From assembly GCA_004026145.2 (NCBI GenBank), contig CP034993.1, positions 5,698,465-5,762,464 on the forward strand: a stretch of 64,000 nucleotides of DNA, written 5' to 3'. Shown here one piece after another: positions 11,201-18,748 of the stretch; position 1 is the first letter of the stretch, and each line of letters opens with the position of its first letter. Below the pieces are notes generated by a model. The model saw only the letters and a list, made by a program, of their open reading frames with translations, was not told the origin of the DNA and did not search any database. A program made the position numbers and the translations under genes. This DNA comes from Takifugu bimaculatus. Its lineage: Eukaryota; Chordata; Actinopteri; Tetraodontiformes; Tetraodontidae.

Positions 11201-13637
11201 CACTTAGAAGGCATCTGTCGCGTGTTCGTCTAATGTGACACAGAGAACCAGAAGATTGGTCTTTTCAAAAGGTCGATCAGCATTTATTGAAGATCGAAAA
11301 GGAGTCAGGATTACAGTAGCCAATGAGTCAAAAAATAAACAAAGATATCACAGAGCAAAAAACCTAGTTGGAAATCAAAACCAAAAAGTCAGCCAACTGG
11401 AACATAAGTCACTGCTGCACCACCTCTGGTCTCCGAGGTACCTGAACGCCACTGTACCTCTCCGGTCTTTGGATGATACCGAATGCTGTCTGCCAAATGC
11501 TAACATACAGGGTCTTAACTGTTAGCAATTTCAGAGTTTTAACTTTAGCATTGAATTTTTTTAACCCTTCAATTCCCTCTTTTAACCTGGACCTTGTCCT
11601 GTTCACATTCTAACGTCAGTTGACCATGGTGAAGGCCAATCCCTCAGGTGACTATCAGAATGGATGAGCTGTTTAGAGGTCAGCCGATGTGTTGTAATGA
11701 TAGCCTGGCTACTCCAAGAGGTGACAACAACTTCACAAGCCTTCCGCCACAGTGCTTCCCCTGTGTTGACATCCTACAGCTCGCTCTCAGAGATCTTGAC
11801 CTTGGTGTTAGATTCAGATGGCTCCTTTGTGATCATTTTTCTGCCAGTTGGTTGGGTGTGCGTACAGCAGTAGTTGTCACTCTTGGAAGGGTGGAGGTAC
11901 CATGGCTCTTTTGGGAACACCATACAGCATTGTCAGTATTGTCAACACTAGTTGTCAAATCCCTCCTTGTTCCGTTGAGTGAAAGGTATCACTCTCAGCC
12001 CACAGATTATTTGTGCTGCTCTTCTTCTATCACAGAAGAAGGATGTGCACGAGTACTTCATTCACTAGTAAAGGCAAGACCATAATGTTATGACTTCTCC
12101 CTGGTGTTTTCCCTCTCCCCCTCCCTTCTGTTTGTTTGCCTGTCTCTTCCCTGTTTGTTTATTTCCAGCTCCGGGCAGTGCTGCTTCCCAGTTCACTCCC
12201 ATTGTTCAAATCCCACACCTGCGACTCATCTGTGGTTAAACATCTTATCCCTTTCAACGATAAAAGACTGGTTTTCACTCCCATCATCGTTAATTCATTG
12301 TTCAACCCTCCAGAAACTCCTTCAGGATTTGCATTGTCGGTTGTTCCTGTTTCCTGTTGCTTGTTTGCAGATCAACTCTGTTGCCTGATCCTGCTCATTT
12401 CGCCCAGCCTGTTTTGTCCACTTTGTGGAGTTCTTGTATCTTGTGTATAGCAGACGTCAAATGTCAAACTGTCAATAAGGACTAATTCCTTTTTGACCTA
12501 ATTCAGTCCTGTGTGTCTGCCTTTGGGGTTCAGTTTGTGTCTGCCGATTATAACTGTAAAAATCTTTTTAACTAAAAAAAAAAAGGGATCAAAGGAAGAA
12601 ACAGTCCAATACTTTGAAATAACTTTTGACTTCTATCAATTTTCTTGTTATTTCCTGAGCTCTGAATGAGTATGTTGTGGAGTGAGGGTGCAGAGAAGGT
12701 GCTCCACTTCTGTAAATGTAACATTCTCTCATGGGAAAACAAGGTCACAAACTTTTAGAATGATGAAAATAAGATATGAAGCAAAACCAGTTGCTTGAAA
12801 GAAATGCCATATTAACAGTTCAGTGCTAAGTGCAAGATTAAAAGACCTCCAACAGGCAGGACGTTACAGGAGGCAAGGATTGTATTTATTACGTAGTTTA
12901 ACAAGGTTTAACTAATTGTTAGGTTACGGCAATTACACCTGGACAGCAGAAGCTATTTAGGAATAACCAAAAATATGTACTTGATGAAATCTTTTTAAAA
13001 CACTTATTTCCAGAAAAGTGGAGGTTAGCTATGGGCTATGACCTTTGCCACTCCTCCAGGGTGGCCCCCACCTCTCAGCCAAAGACAGCTGGGATGGGGT
13101 CTTGACCACCCCCGACCCAACTAGGCACCATTAAGTCAGCATAAAATCAGAAACAATCAGAAAGATGTTAAAAATAGTCTGTATATAATATGAAATCCTT
13201 ACAGTACATGTTAATTATTAAATACTGAATGCATTTATCATCCCAACAGTTAGATATAGACCCGATTATTACTATAAAATGAAAAATGAAAAATCTCAAT
13301 ACCAGAATAAATATTTTAAAATTGAAACCATGAATTCTAAAAATAAGTCAGACAAACCAAAGCTAATTGACAAACAATTGAGCAATGATTCTCAATTATT
13401 TCAATTTACACTTAACGATCAAATAAAACATTCATGCATCACTTCATACCTGGGTAGACTCTTCTGGTAATGCGTCGTTGGTACGACACTTTGATGTAAA
13501 TACTCCCCCAAAGAAGCATTTCTACTGCTGTATGTCCGTATCTTAAAGGCCAGCGCAGCAATCCTTAAAAAACAAGGATTACCCAATATCCTCTTTGATG
13601 CAGCGCACTGCCAGAACGCCATTGACAGAATAGTCAT
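7397..13637 (-). CDS. CPT2-like carnitine/choline acyltransferase paralogue with altered carnitine site
   Basis: Five minus-strand exons (13450-13637, 9860-9940, 9674-9780, 8266-9567, 7397-7725) join in frame to 668 codons with the same intron phases as cpt2. It keeps the basic N-terminus, then HQSVVPTTHYQKSLPR, LEDTIRRYLAAQRPLL and the catalytic motif FEHSWGDG (His383, codon 8795-8797). Residues that in family members hold the carnitine carboxylate are changed: Tyr to Thr at 497 (ATTESCS), Thr to Leu at 510 (HGRLED) and Arg to Cys at 565 (GFGCHL). The STS motif is SST at 599-601. The Trp-Phe after the exon 3/4 junction is Phe-Leu. There is no stop, frameshift or splice defect, so it looks like a functional, respecialised enzyme, probably mitochondrial. 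ATG 13637 is the first start; ATG 13622 is an alternative. The substrate is unknown. Confidence 0.85.
7868..8240. repeat. Cluster of microsatellites in the last intron of the cpt2-like gene
   Basis: Three simple arrays lie in this 540-bp intron: (GACA)n at about 7868-7933, (ATGT)n at about 8069-8129 and (GA)n at 8191-8240. The (GA)n array, a pyrimidine run on the transcribed strand, stops about 25 bp from the exon 4 donor site at 8265. The long frames called here on both strands are artefacts of the repeats. Confidence 0.85.
10012..10690 (-). mobile_element. Non-LTR retrotransposon RT fragment (intron 1 of cpt2-like)
   Basis: Minus-strand frames at 10012-10212, 10216-10467 and 10478-10684 together carry decayed LINE landmarks: GRKSNLFPVHFGLWQGCPLSPVL, then SYKSEAMVLDRK, VEEFRYL, EREIDRWI and TLTYGHKLWV, followed by FLRRVAGRSL. 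They are split by frameshifts. It is the same family as the fragment at 53460-53975. The clade is uncertain. Confidence 0.65.
10737..11222 (-). mobile_element. Penelope-like element 3' fragment
   Basis: The minus-strand frame at 10897-11214 contains LSRGGGLRHFLSPTYNAVL, typical of the C-terminal end of fish Penelope-like elements just after the GIY-YIG domain. The left side holds GAAGACGTTTCGCC and AGAAGGCTTCTTCAG, which commonly accompany these elements. Only the 3' end remains. It lies in intron 1 of the cpt2-like gene. Confidence 0.6.
11223..12086. other. Intron 1 DNA of cpt2-like, unassigned repeat-like sequence
   Basis: Plus-strand frames at 11235-11525 and 11648-12085 show no domain I recognise. 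The composition and the adjacency to LTR-like DNA suggest transposon interior sequence, but I cannot assign it. Confidence 0.35.
12087..12545 (+). mobile_element. Probable solo LTR
   Basis: The segment begins TGTTATGACTTCTCCCTGG and ends near CCGATTATAAC. It carries a TTCAGTCCTGTGTGTCTGCC block that I associate with fish Ty3/gypsy LTR ends, and possible polyadenylation motifs (GATAAA, AATAAG). No internal retrotransposon coding flanks it and no target duplication was clear, so boundaries are approximate. Confidence 0.35.
12546..13449. other. Intron 1 DNA of cpt2-like, low complexity
   Basis: AT-rich intron sequence up to the exon 1 donor at 13449. A Pro/Ser-coding patch near 13045-13120 (GGGTGGCCCCCACC, CAGCTGGGATGGGG) resembles old repeat tails. 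No gene or RNA is recognised. Confidence 0.35.
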
Positions 13638-13740
13638 GAAGTTTAGAAAATCTTCAATAGATGATGGCTGAAAAAACAAAAAATCGATTTATGTTTGTTA
13701 TTTATCTAATATCTAGTAGCTGTGCTGTAATAGCATCTAG

Positions 13741-14260
13741 TGTCGTGGAATTTTTAGCCGTTTGGAGAAGAAAAACTATTAATCTAAGTTACTGCGTAGG
13801 AGATGGTTTTAATCCAGTCAGTCGGTCAGGATACACACACGGAAGCATGCGGAGAGATCTCTGCTCAATGTATACAGTTCTGATCTTATATAGTTGAAGG
13901 CCCGCCCCTGAGGTGCAGACGTCTTCACAGCATGTGTTTGCTGCATACACAGGACACAGGACGCCAACACAGTAGGTGTGCACTGTATGCACCTCAGGAG
14001 TTTGGTGCCTTCACAGCGGGTGTTCCGGCTGGCACAAGAAGTTGAATGCCTGAGGATGTCCCCCCCTCAGTCCTTTGACGCTGGTCCTCCTTCAACCTTT
14101 GTTTCCATGTAAATGAATGAGGAACCAAATGGATTCCGTCTGCTCTCCCAGTCTCCATCACACCCTTCCTTTTGTTCTCAATTTACATTTCACAATAGAA
14201 TACCATTTCAATTTCCTCCTTTTGTATACAATTTACATTCCACAATCAAATTCCATTTCA
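13741..14260 (-). repeat. ERV 3' LTR
   Basis: 520 bp, starting TGAAATGG and ending CCACGACA in sense orientation, with the usual TG...CA ends. It contains a TATA box (CTATATAAG, 13885-13893) and an ATTAAA poly(A) signal (13808-13813) about 75 nt downstream, giving a normal U3-R-U5 order. Differences from the other LTR are at 13795 and at 14087. Near the U3 start it holds a degenerate second copy of the polypurine-tract/U3 junction. Confidence 0.95.
13886..13892 (-). promoter_or_regulatory. LTR TATA box facing the cpt2-like gene
   Basis: TATATAA on the minus strand inside the 3' LTR. A start site 25-30 nt downstream would lie near 13857, about 220 nt upstream of the cpt2-like ATG and with no intervening gene. 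The LTR could therefore supply or modify the promoter of that gene; this is an inference from position and orientation. Confidence 0.6.
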
Positions 14261-14274
14261 ATTCCCCCCTTTTG
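14261..14274 (-). other. ERV polypurine tract
   Basis: In sense orientation the sequence CAAAAGGGGGGAAT directly precedes the TGAAATGG start of the 3' LTR. This is the expected primer site for plus-strand DNA synthesis. Confidence 0.85.
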
Positions 14275-14327
14275 ATCCTACTTGGATCAACCTGATTTTG
14301 ACAGTAAACTTGAAATACATCAGTAAC

Positions 14328-14543
14328 TTAGTTCATCTTTATAATCCTCTTCCAGTCCACATTCAGATGAATTGTAAAGTCCGGTTTCTTGAGTGGTGCT
14401 AGGGAGAAGATGAGTAGTACTGCTGTGATTGATATCACACCCAGGACGCACAGGAATTTCTTCAGGATCAGGTCGGTCCGTCGCCTGGGATGCAAAGGCT
14501 TTCCTTGGAGGCTCCTCTTGTTCTTTCGTTGGTGGCTTGGCAC
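14328..14543 (-). CDS. Short basic-hydrophobic ORF in the env position
   Basis: A 71-codon frame starts 29 nt after the pol stop and ends about 65 nt before the LTR. It has a Lys/Arg-rich N-terminal third, one strong hydrophobic segment (FLCVLGVISITAVLLIFSL, about residues 31-49) and a short polar tail. It may be the surviving leader end of a deleted env gene, or a small membrane protein. No surface or transmembrane env domains are present. Translation is unproven. Confidence 0.4.
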   Translation of the reverse strand: MPSHQRKNKRSLQGKPLHPRRRTDLILKKFLCVLGVISITAVLLIFSLAPLKKPDFTIHLNVDWKRIIKMN

Positions 14544-14571
14544 GCCACTTGGAGCAGCAGGGACACTAGTT

Positions 14572-16449
14572 TCACTCCCTACTGACTGGCTCCTTCGGCT
14601 CTGGCACCTTCTTGCAGTGGGACGCGTGGATCCACGTTGCTCTCTCGGCTACTTTCACCACTGTCTGAGTCACCAGCAGAATTTGGAATGGGCCTTGCCA
14701 CCGTTTCTGGTTCCACCTGGTCCTCCGGAAGTCTTTGATCACCACGTAGTCCCCTGGATGTAATGGATGGAGCTGTTGGTCCGCTGGAGACGGCAGTGCT
14801 GCTTTCACTCGTGCCCGGATTTCTGAAAGAGACTTAGTGAGATTTCTACAATAGGTTAGTACAGAGCTCTCGCATAGTGTCGTGTCTGGGAGGGTCGCCT
14901 GTGGAGGGGTGATGCCTACGTTCGGGATTCCTGCAAAGAGAATTTCAAAGGGACTCAGGTTAGCTCTTCCTCTCTTGCGCATTCTCATATACGTTAATGC
15001 CAGGGGCAAAACCTTAGGCCATGGGAGGCCCGTCTCTTCGCAGCACTTTGCCATTTTTGCCTTCAGGGATCCGTTTTCTCTTTCCACAGCTCCACCACTT
15101 TGGGGATGATAGGCACAGTGTCTTTTGATATTTATTCCAAGATAAACTGAGAGTTGCGTTAGGGCCTCGTTTACGAAGTGTGCCCCGTTGTCGCTCGAGA
15201 GTTTTGCAGGGATTCCCCACCTAGGAATTATTTCTGCCAGCAGTGCTCTTGCTACTGAGTTTGCATCTGCTCTGGATGTTGGGATTGCTTCTACCCATTT
15301 GGACCACATATCTACAAAAACCAGACAGAATATTTTACCTTCTGCTGGGTGTAACTCTATAAAGTCCATCATTACAGGCTCAAACGGTCGGGTTGGTGGA
15401 GGATGAGCTGCTTGTGCTGAATTTGATGTTGGTCTTCCGGGGTTGTGTGTAGCACATACTACGCAGGCTTTACAAAATTTCTCAGCCACTGGGGTGAACC
15501 CTTTTGTGAACCAATGCTCTGACATAATTTCTAGCATCCCCCCTTTTGACGCATGGTCGAGACCATGAGTCAACTTGGCGTAGTGATGGAAAAGAGCCGA
15601 GGGCAAGCATGGTTTGCCATTAGGGCCCATCCAGCCGTGTTGAGTATGGACTGCCCCCACCTGGCGCCAGAGCTGCTTATCCTTCTGTGTGGCAAGTGAC
15701 TGGATGGCAGACAGAGAGGAGGGAACCGTTACCGCACAGAGAGTGGACGGTGTGCTTGGCAGGGCAGCAGCTGTTTTTGCTGCTTCATCTGCACGAGCGT
15801 TACCTGCAGATATAGGGTCAGAGAGATTAGTGTGAGCGGTGCATTTACAGATTGCGACCTGTGAGGGGAGAAGGACAGCGTCCAAAAGAGCCGCCACCAG
15901 CCGATGATTCAAGATGGGAGCGCCATCAGACTTGAGGAAGCCCCTGTGCTTCCACAATGCTCCAAAGTCATGAACTACACCAAAGGCGTACCTAGAATCA
16001 GTGAAGATGGTAACTGACTGGTTGGCTGCAAGGTGGCAAGCTCTGGTAAGGGCCACCAATTCAGCGGCTTGAGCTGAGTAGTTGGACGGTAATGATGCAG
16101 ATTCAACAGTGCCGCTGGAGTCACAGACTGCGTAACCGGCTTTGCACCGGCCCATGTCCGGATCCCGGGATGCTGACCCATCGACAAAAAGAACAAGATC
16201 AGGATTGATAAGAGGTTGATCCATGAGGTCAGGACGTGGGGAACAAGACACCGAGAGTTCTGCCACGCAATCATGAGGGTCGCCCTCCTCCGGGGTGGGG
16301 AGAAGGGTGGCTGGATTCAAGACATTGCAACGTTTGACTGTGACATTAGGCAGACCCAGGAGGTGAGTGTGATACCTGATGTACCTAGCTGCTGATAGGT
16401 GGGACGTGCGTTGCTCATGTAGGATCAGCAGTGACCATGTGAGGGACAA
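14572..16449 (-). CDS. pol: ERV pol, second part: RNase H and integrase
   Basis: A 625-codon open frame holding RNase H (LFVDGSAS, AAELVALT, TDSRYAF) and integrase. Integrase shows an HHCC zinc site (HHYAKLTHG ... CKACVVC), the DDE catalytic residues in MMDFIELH, SSDNGAHF and PQSGGAVERENG, and a C-terminal WQGPFQILLV motif. It is offset by one frame from the preceding RT-bearing frame and overlaps it by 35 nt, so pol carries a single frameshift. Enzyme motifs themselves look intact. The frame ends 29 nt before the short env-position ORF. Confidence 0.9.
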   Translation of the reverse strand: MSLTWSLLILHEQRTSHLSAARYIRYHTHLLGLPNVTVKRCNVLNPATLLPTPEEGDPHDCVAELSVSCSPRPDLMDQPLINPDLVLFVDGSASRDPDMGRCKAGYAVCDSSGTVESASLPSNYSAQAAELVALTRACHLAANQSVTIFTDSRYAFGVVHDFGALWKHRGFLKSDGAPILNHRLVAALLDAVLLPSQVAICKCTAHTNLSDPISAGNARADEAAKTAAALPSTPSTLCAVTVPSSLSAIQSLATQKDKQLWRQVGAVHTQHGWMGPNGKPCLPSALFHHYAKLTHGLDHASKGGMLEIMSEHWFTKGFTPVAEKFCKACVVCATHNPGRPTSNSAQAAHPPPTRPFEPVMMDFIELHPAEGKIFCLVFVDMWSKWVEAIPTSRADANSVARALLAEIIPRWGIPAKLSSDNGAHFVNEALTQLSVYLGINIKRHCAYHPQSGGAVERENGSLKAKMAKCCEETGLPWPKVLPLALTYMRMRKRGRANLSPFEILFAGIPNVGITPPQATLPDTTLCESSVLTYCRNLTKSLSEIRARVKAALPSPADQQLHPLHPGDYVVIKDFRRTRWNQKRWQGPFQILLVTQTVVKVAERATWIHASHCKKVPEPKEPVSRE

Positions 16450-18745
16450 GAAGAGTGAGAGGGGAGTATCCCACTAGGTCTCTGGAGGCCACTACAGCCT
16501 TTTCTGCTGCTGCTATGGCCCGAAGACAGTGGGGAAGAGCCGCTGCCACTGGGTCGAGTTTGCAAGAGAAATAAGCGACCGGACGTAGAGCCCCACCATG
16601 CTCCTGCAAGAGAACAGACGTCATGCACCCATGACGTTCGTCAACAGTTTGGATGAATTGACGCTCTGGATCAGGGAGACCGAGCGTCGGTGGTGACTGT
16701 AGGGCAAGCTTGAGGTCTGTAAAGGCGGCCTCGGTCTCCACCGTCCATTGGATCCTGGTGCTCATCGAAAGGGAGCGTGACAGAGCGTTCAGTGGCTTCA
16801 CCCGTTCTGAGAAGTTTGGGACGAAAGCTCTGCAATAAGAACACAAACCAATGAATGACAGGAGTTCCTTCACCGTGACCGGGCGAGGGGCCCGCTGGAT
16901 GGCTTGAATATGTTTGTCTGAGAGGGCCTTTCCATCCTTGCTTATTCTGTGGCCCAGAAACGCCACTTCTGTTTGTACATATTGCATCTTGGACTGTGAA
17001 ACTTTGTGGCCTTCTGTGGCTAAGTGTTGGAGCAGCGTGATTGTGTCCTCAGTGCACTGTGATTTAGTGGGTGCACAAAGAAGCAGGTCATCAACGTATT
17101 GCAACAGTGCTGAACCTGGTTGCAGCTGGAGAGAGGCGAGGGAGGCTCCTAAGCATTGATTGTAGATGGTGGGAGATTCACAGTAACCTTGTGGCATCCG
17201 TGTGAACGTGTATCCTTTGCCTCTGAACTGGAAGGCGAACCAGAACTGAGAGTCGGGGTGGACTGGAACACTGAAAAAGGCGTTAGATAAATCAATGACA
17301 GAAAACCATGTAGCGTCAGGAGGAACAGTGGATAGGATGGTGTAAGGGTTCGGGACTAGGGGTGCACGTGGTTGGACTGCGGCGTTGACGGCCGTGAGGT
17401 CCTGGACAAATCGCCACTCTTCTGGAGCAGGCGGTGGCCGGTACTTCTTGACTGGAAGTATCGGTGAATTTACTGGAGAATTTGGACACGGGACAATGAC
17501 TCCTGCTGCAAGAAGTGAGTCAAATACTGGCTGTATGCCTTCTATTGCCTCCTTCCTCAGGGGGTACTGGGCTCGCCTTGGCCTGTACCCGGACTTTGGG
17601 GTGACGATTAGCGGCTCACAATTCTTAATCAATCCAACATCGTATTTGTGGGCCGCCCACACATGGTCAGGCACCATTGGAAATTCAGTTTTCTGTGAGG
17701 ACGGAGCGTGTGAGAGGAGTGAGAGACAGTCCCGTACCACGATAACTGTGGGCGTTGCCGGGACCTTGTTTAAATGTGACATGGAGTGAACTTGAAGTGA
17801 TGGAGAGTATTGGACATATGGGTTGGATGTGTCTTCCCAATCAGTGGCGAGGCGACACAGCTTAACCCAGGATCCGAGGTCCTTCCAACAGTCTTCTGGC
17901 CCTTTTGCCAGGGAGATGTGGGGAGTACTGGACGGAACATCAAACAGTTGACAGACACACACACAGACAAGTTGACAGTCACATGCAGACAAGTTGACAG
18001 ACGCAGCGCAGCGCATGGGATCCCAGTACATAGTATCAGTGGTTAGCTGGACTGAGGCTTGTGCGTAGAAACGCTCCTCATAATTTGTGTCCTGGTTTGG
18101 TGCGACATGGGCAGTACAGTGCACTGCATCATCTGTTTGCAGATGTGCAGCAGGGCCCACTCTGCCTTTTGCCCATTGTAGTAGCACGCTTGACTCTGAA
18201 TGGGGCAGCCCCCAAATGTAAATCCATTTAAATTCCGGGGTTACAGGAGTAGCTAACATAGTAATAGATGAGGGGGATGGACGCTCAAGCTCTAATCCCT
18301 CTGGGGTTGATACTAAATTTATTCCCAGAGCTAAAATAAGGTCACGGCCTAGCAGGTTTATTGGACATGTCGCAGATATCAGAAATGCATGTTTAAACGT
18401 GTGGTTTTCAAATTTACACTGGAGAGGAACGGAGAACGTTTCTCTGACATACACTCCACTTGCTCCCAGTGAGTACAGAGATCTGCCACTCATGCGAGTG
18501 TTGGAGAGAGATTTGACTTGTATCACAGAATAGGTGGCTCCCGTGTCCACCACAAAACAAAGCTTAGTTTCTTGCACGGTTATCTCTACTGTAGGTAATT
18601 TGTTTATAATTTGATCAGAAATATGAGCATATTGCATGAATAGGCTAGTCACGTTCGCGTGCGGATATTCTCGTGGTGGTGTGGTGTGATACTGTGCCTG
18701 AATTGTGGTTGGATGCTCCTCAGCCGGCTCCACCTCTCTTTCTAG
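16415..18745 (-). CDS. pol: ERV pol, first part: protease and reverse transcriptase
   Basis: The frame is open directly after the gag stop, in the same frame. It contains an aspartic protease site (VVDTGATYSVI) and reverse transcriptase with motifs FSVIDLSNAFF, MPQGYCESP and YVDDLLL. It runs through the RT connection region, then is cut by a premature stop at 16415-16417 because of a frameshift between about 16415 and 16449. In this family pol is normally made as a Gag-Pol fusion by suppression of the gag stop; the equal reading frame here agrees with that. Confidence 0.9.
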   Translation of the reverse strand, partial: LEREVEPAEEHPTTIQAQYHTTPPREYPHANVTSLFMQYAHISDQIINKLPTVEITVQETKLCFVVDTGATYSVIQVKSLSNTRMSGRSLYSLGASGVYVRETFSVPLQCKFENHTFKHAFLISATCPINLLGRDLILALGINLVSTPEGLELERPSPSSITMLATPVTPEFKWIYIWGLPHSESSVLLQWAKGRVGPAAHLQTDDAVHCTAHVAPNQDTNYEERFYAQASVQLTTDTMYWDPMRCAASVNLSACDCQLVCVCVCQLFDVPSSTPHISLAKGPEDCWKDLGSWVKLCRLATDWEDTSNPYVQYSPSLQVHSMSHLNKVPATPTVIVVRDCLSLLSHAPSSQKTEFPMVPDHVWAAHKYDVGLIKNCEPLIVTPKSGYRPRRAQYPLRKEAIEGIQPVFDSLLAAGVIVPCPNSPVNSPILPVKKYRPPPAPEEWRFVQDLTAVNAAVQPRAPLVPNPYTILSTVPPDATWFSVIDLSNAFFSVPVHPDSQFWFAFQFRGKGYTFTRMPQGYCESPTIYNQCLGASLASLQLQPGSALLQYVDDLLLCAPTKSQCTEDTITLLQHLATEGHKVSQSKMQYVQTEVAFLGHRISKDGKALSDKHIQAIQRAPRPVTVKELLSFIGLCSYCRAFVPNFSERVKPLNALSRSLSMSTRIQWTVETEAAFTDLKLALQSPPTLGLPDPERQFIQTVDERHGCMTSVLLQEHGGALRPVAYFSCKLDPVAAALPHCLRAIAAAEKAVVASRDLVGYSPLTLLVPHMVTADPT

Positions 18746-18748
18746 TCA
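18742..18748 (-). promoter_or_regulatory. Gag-Pol readthrough stop UGA-CUA-G
   Basis: The gag stop codon TGA (18748-18746) is immediately followed by CTAG and then an uninterrupted pol frame in the same phase. UGA followed by CUA is an established high-readthrough context in viral and some animal mRNAs. This supports Gag-Pol synthesis by readthrough, not frameshifting. Confidence 0.75.

Noticed and set aside
7397..13637. cpt2-like gene as a pseudogene
   Set aside because: All five exons are open, phases and GT/AG sites are intact and the catalytic His remains; changes concentrate in the acceptor-binding residues.
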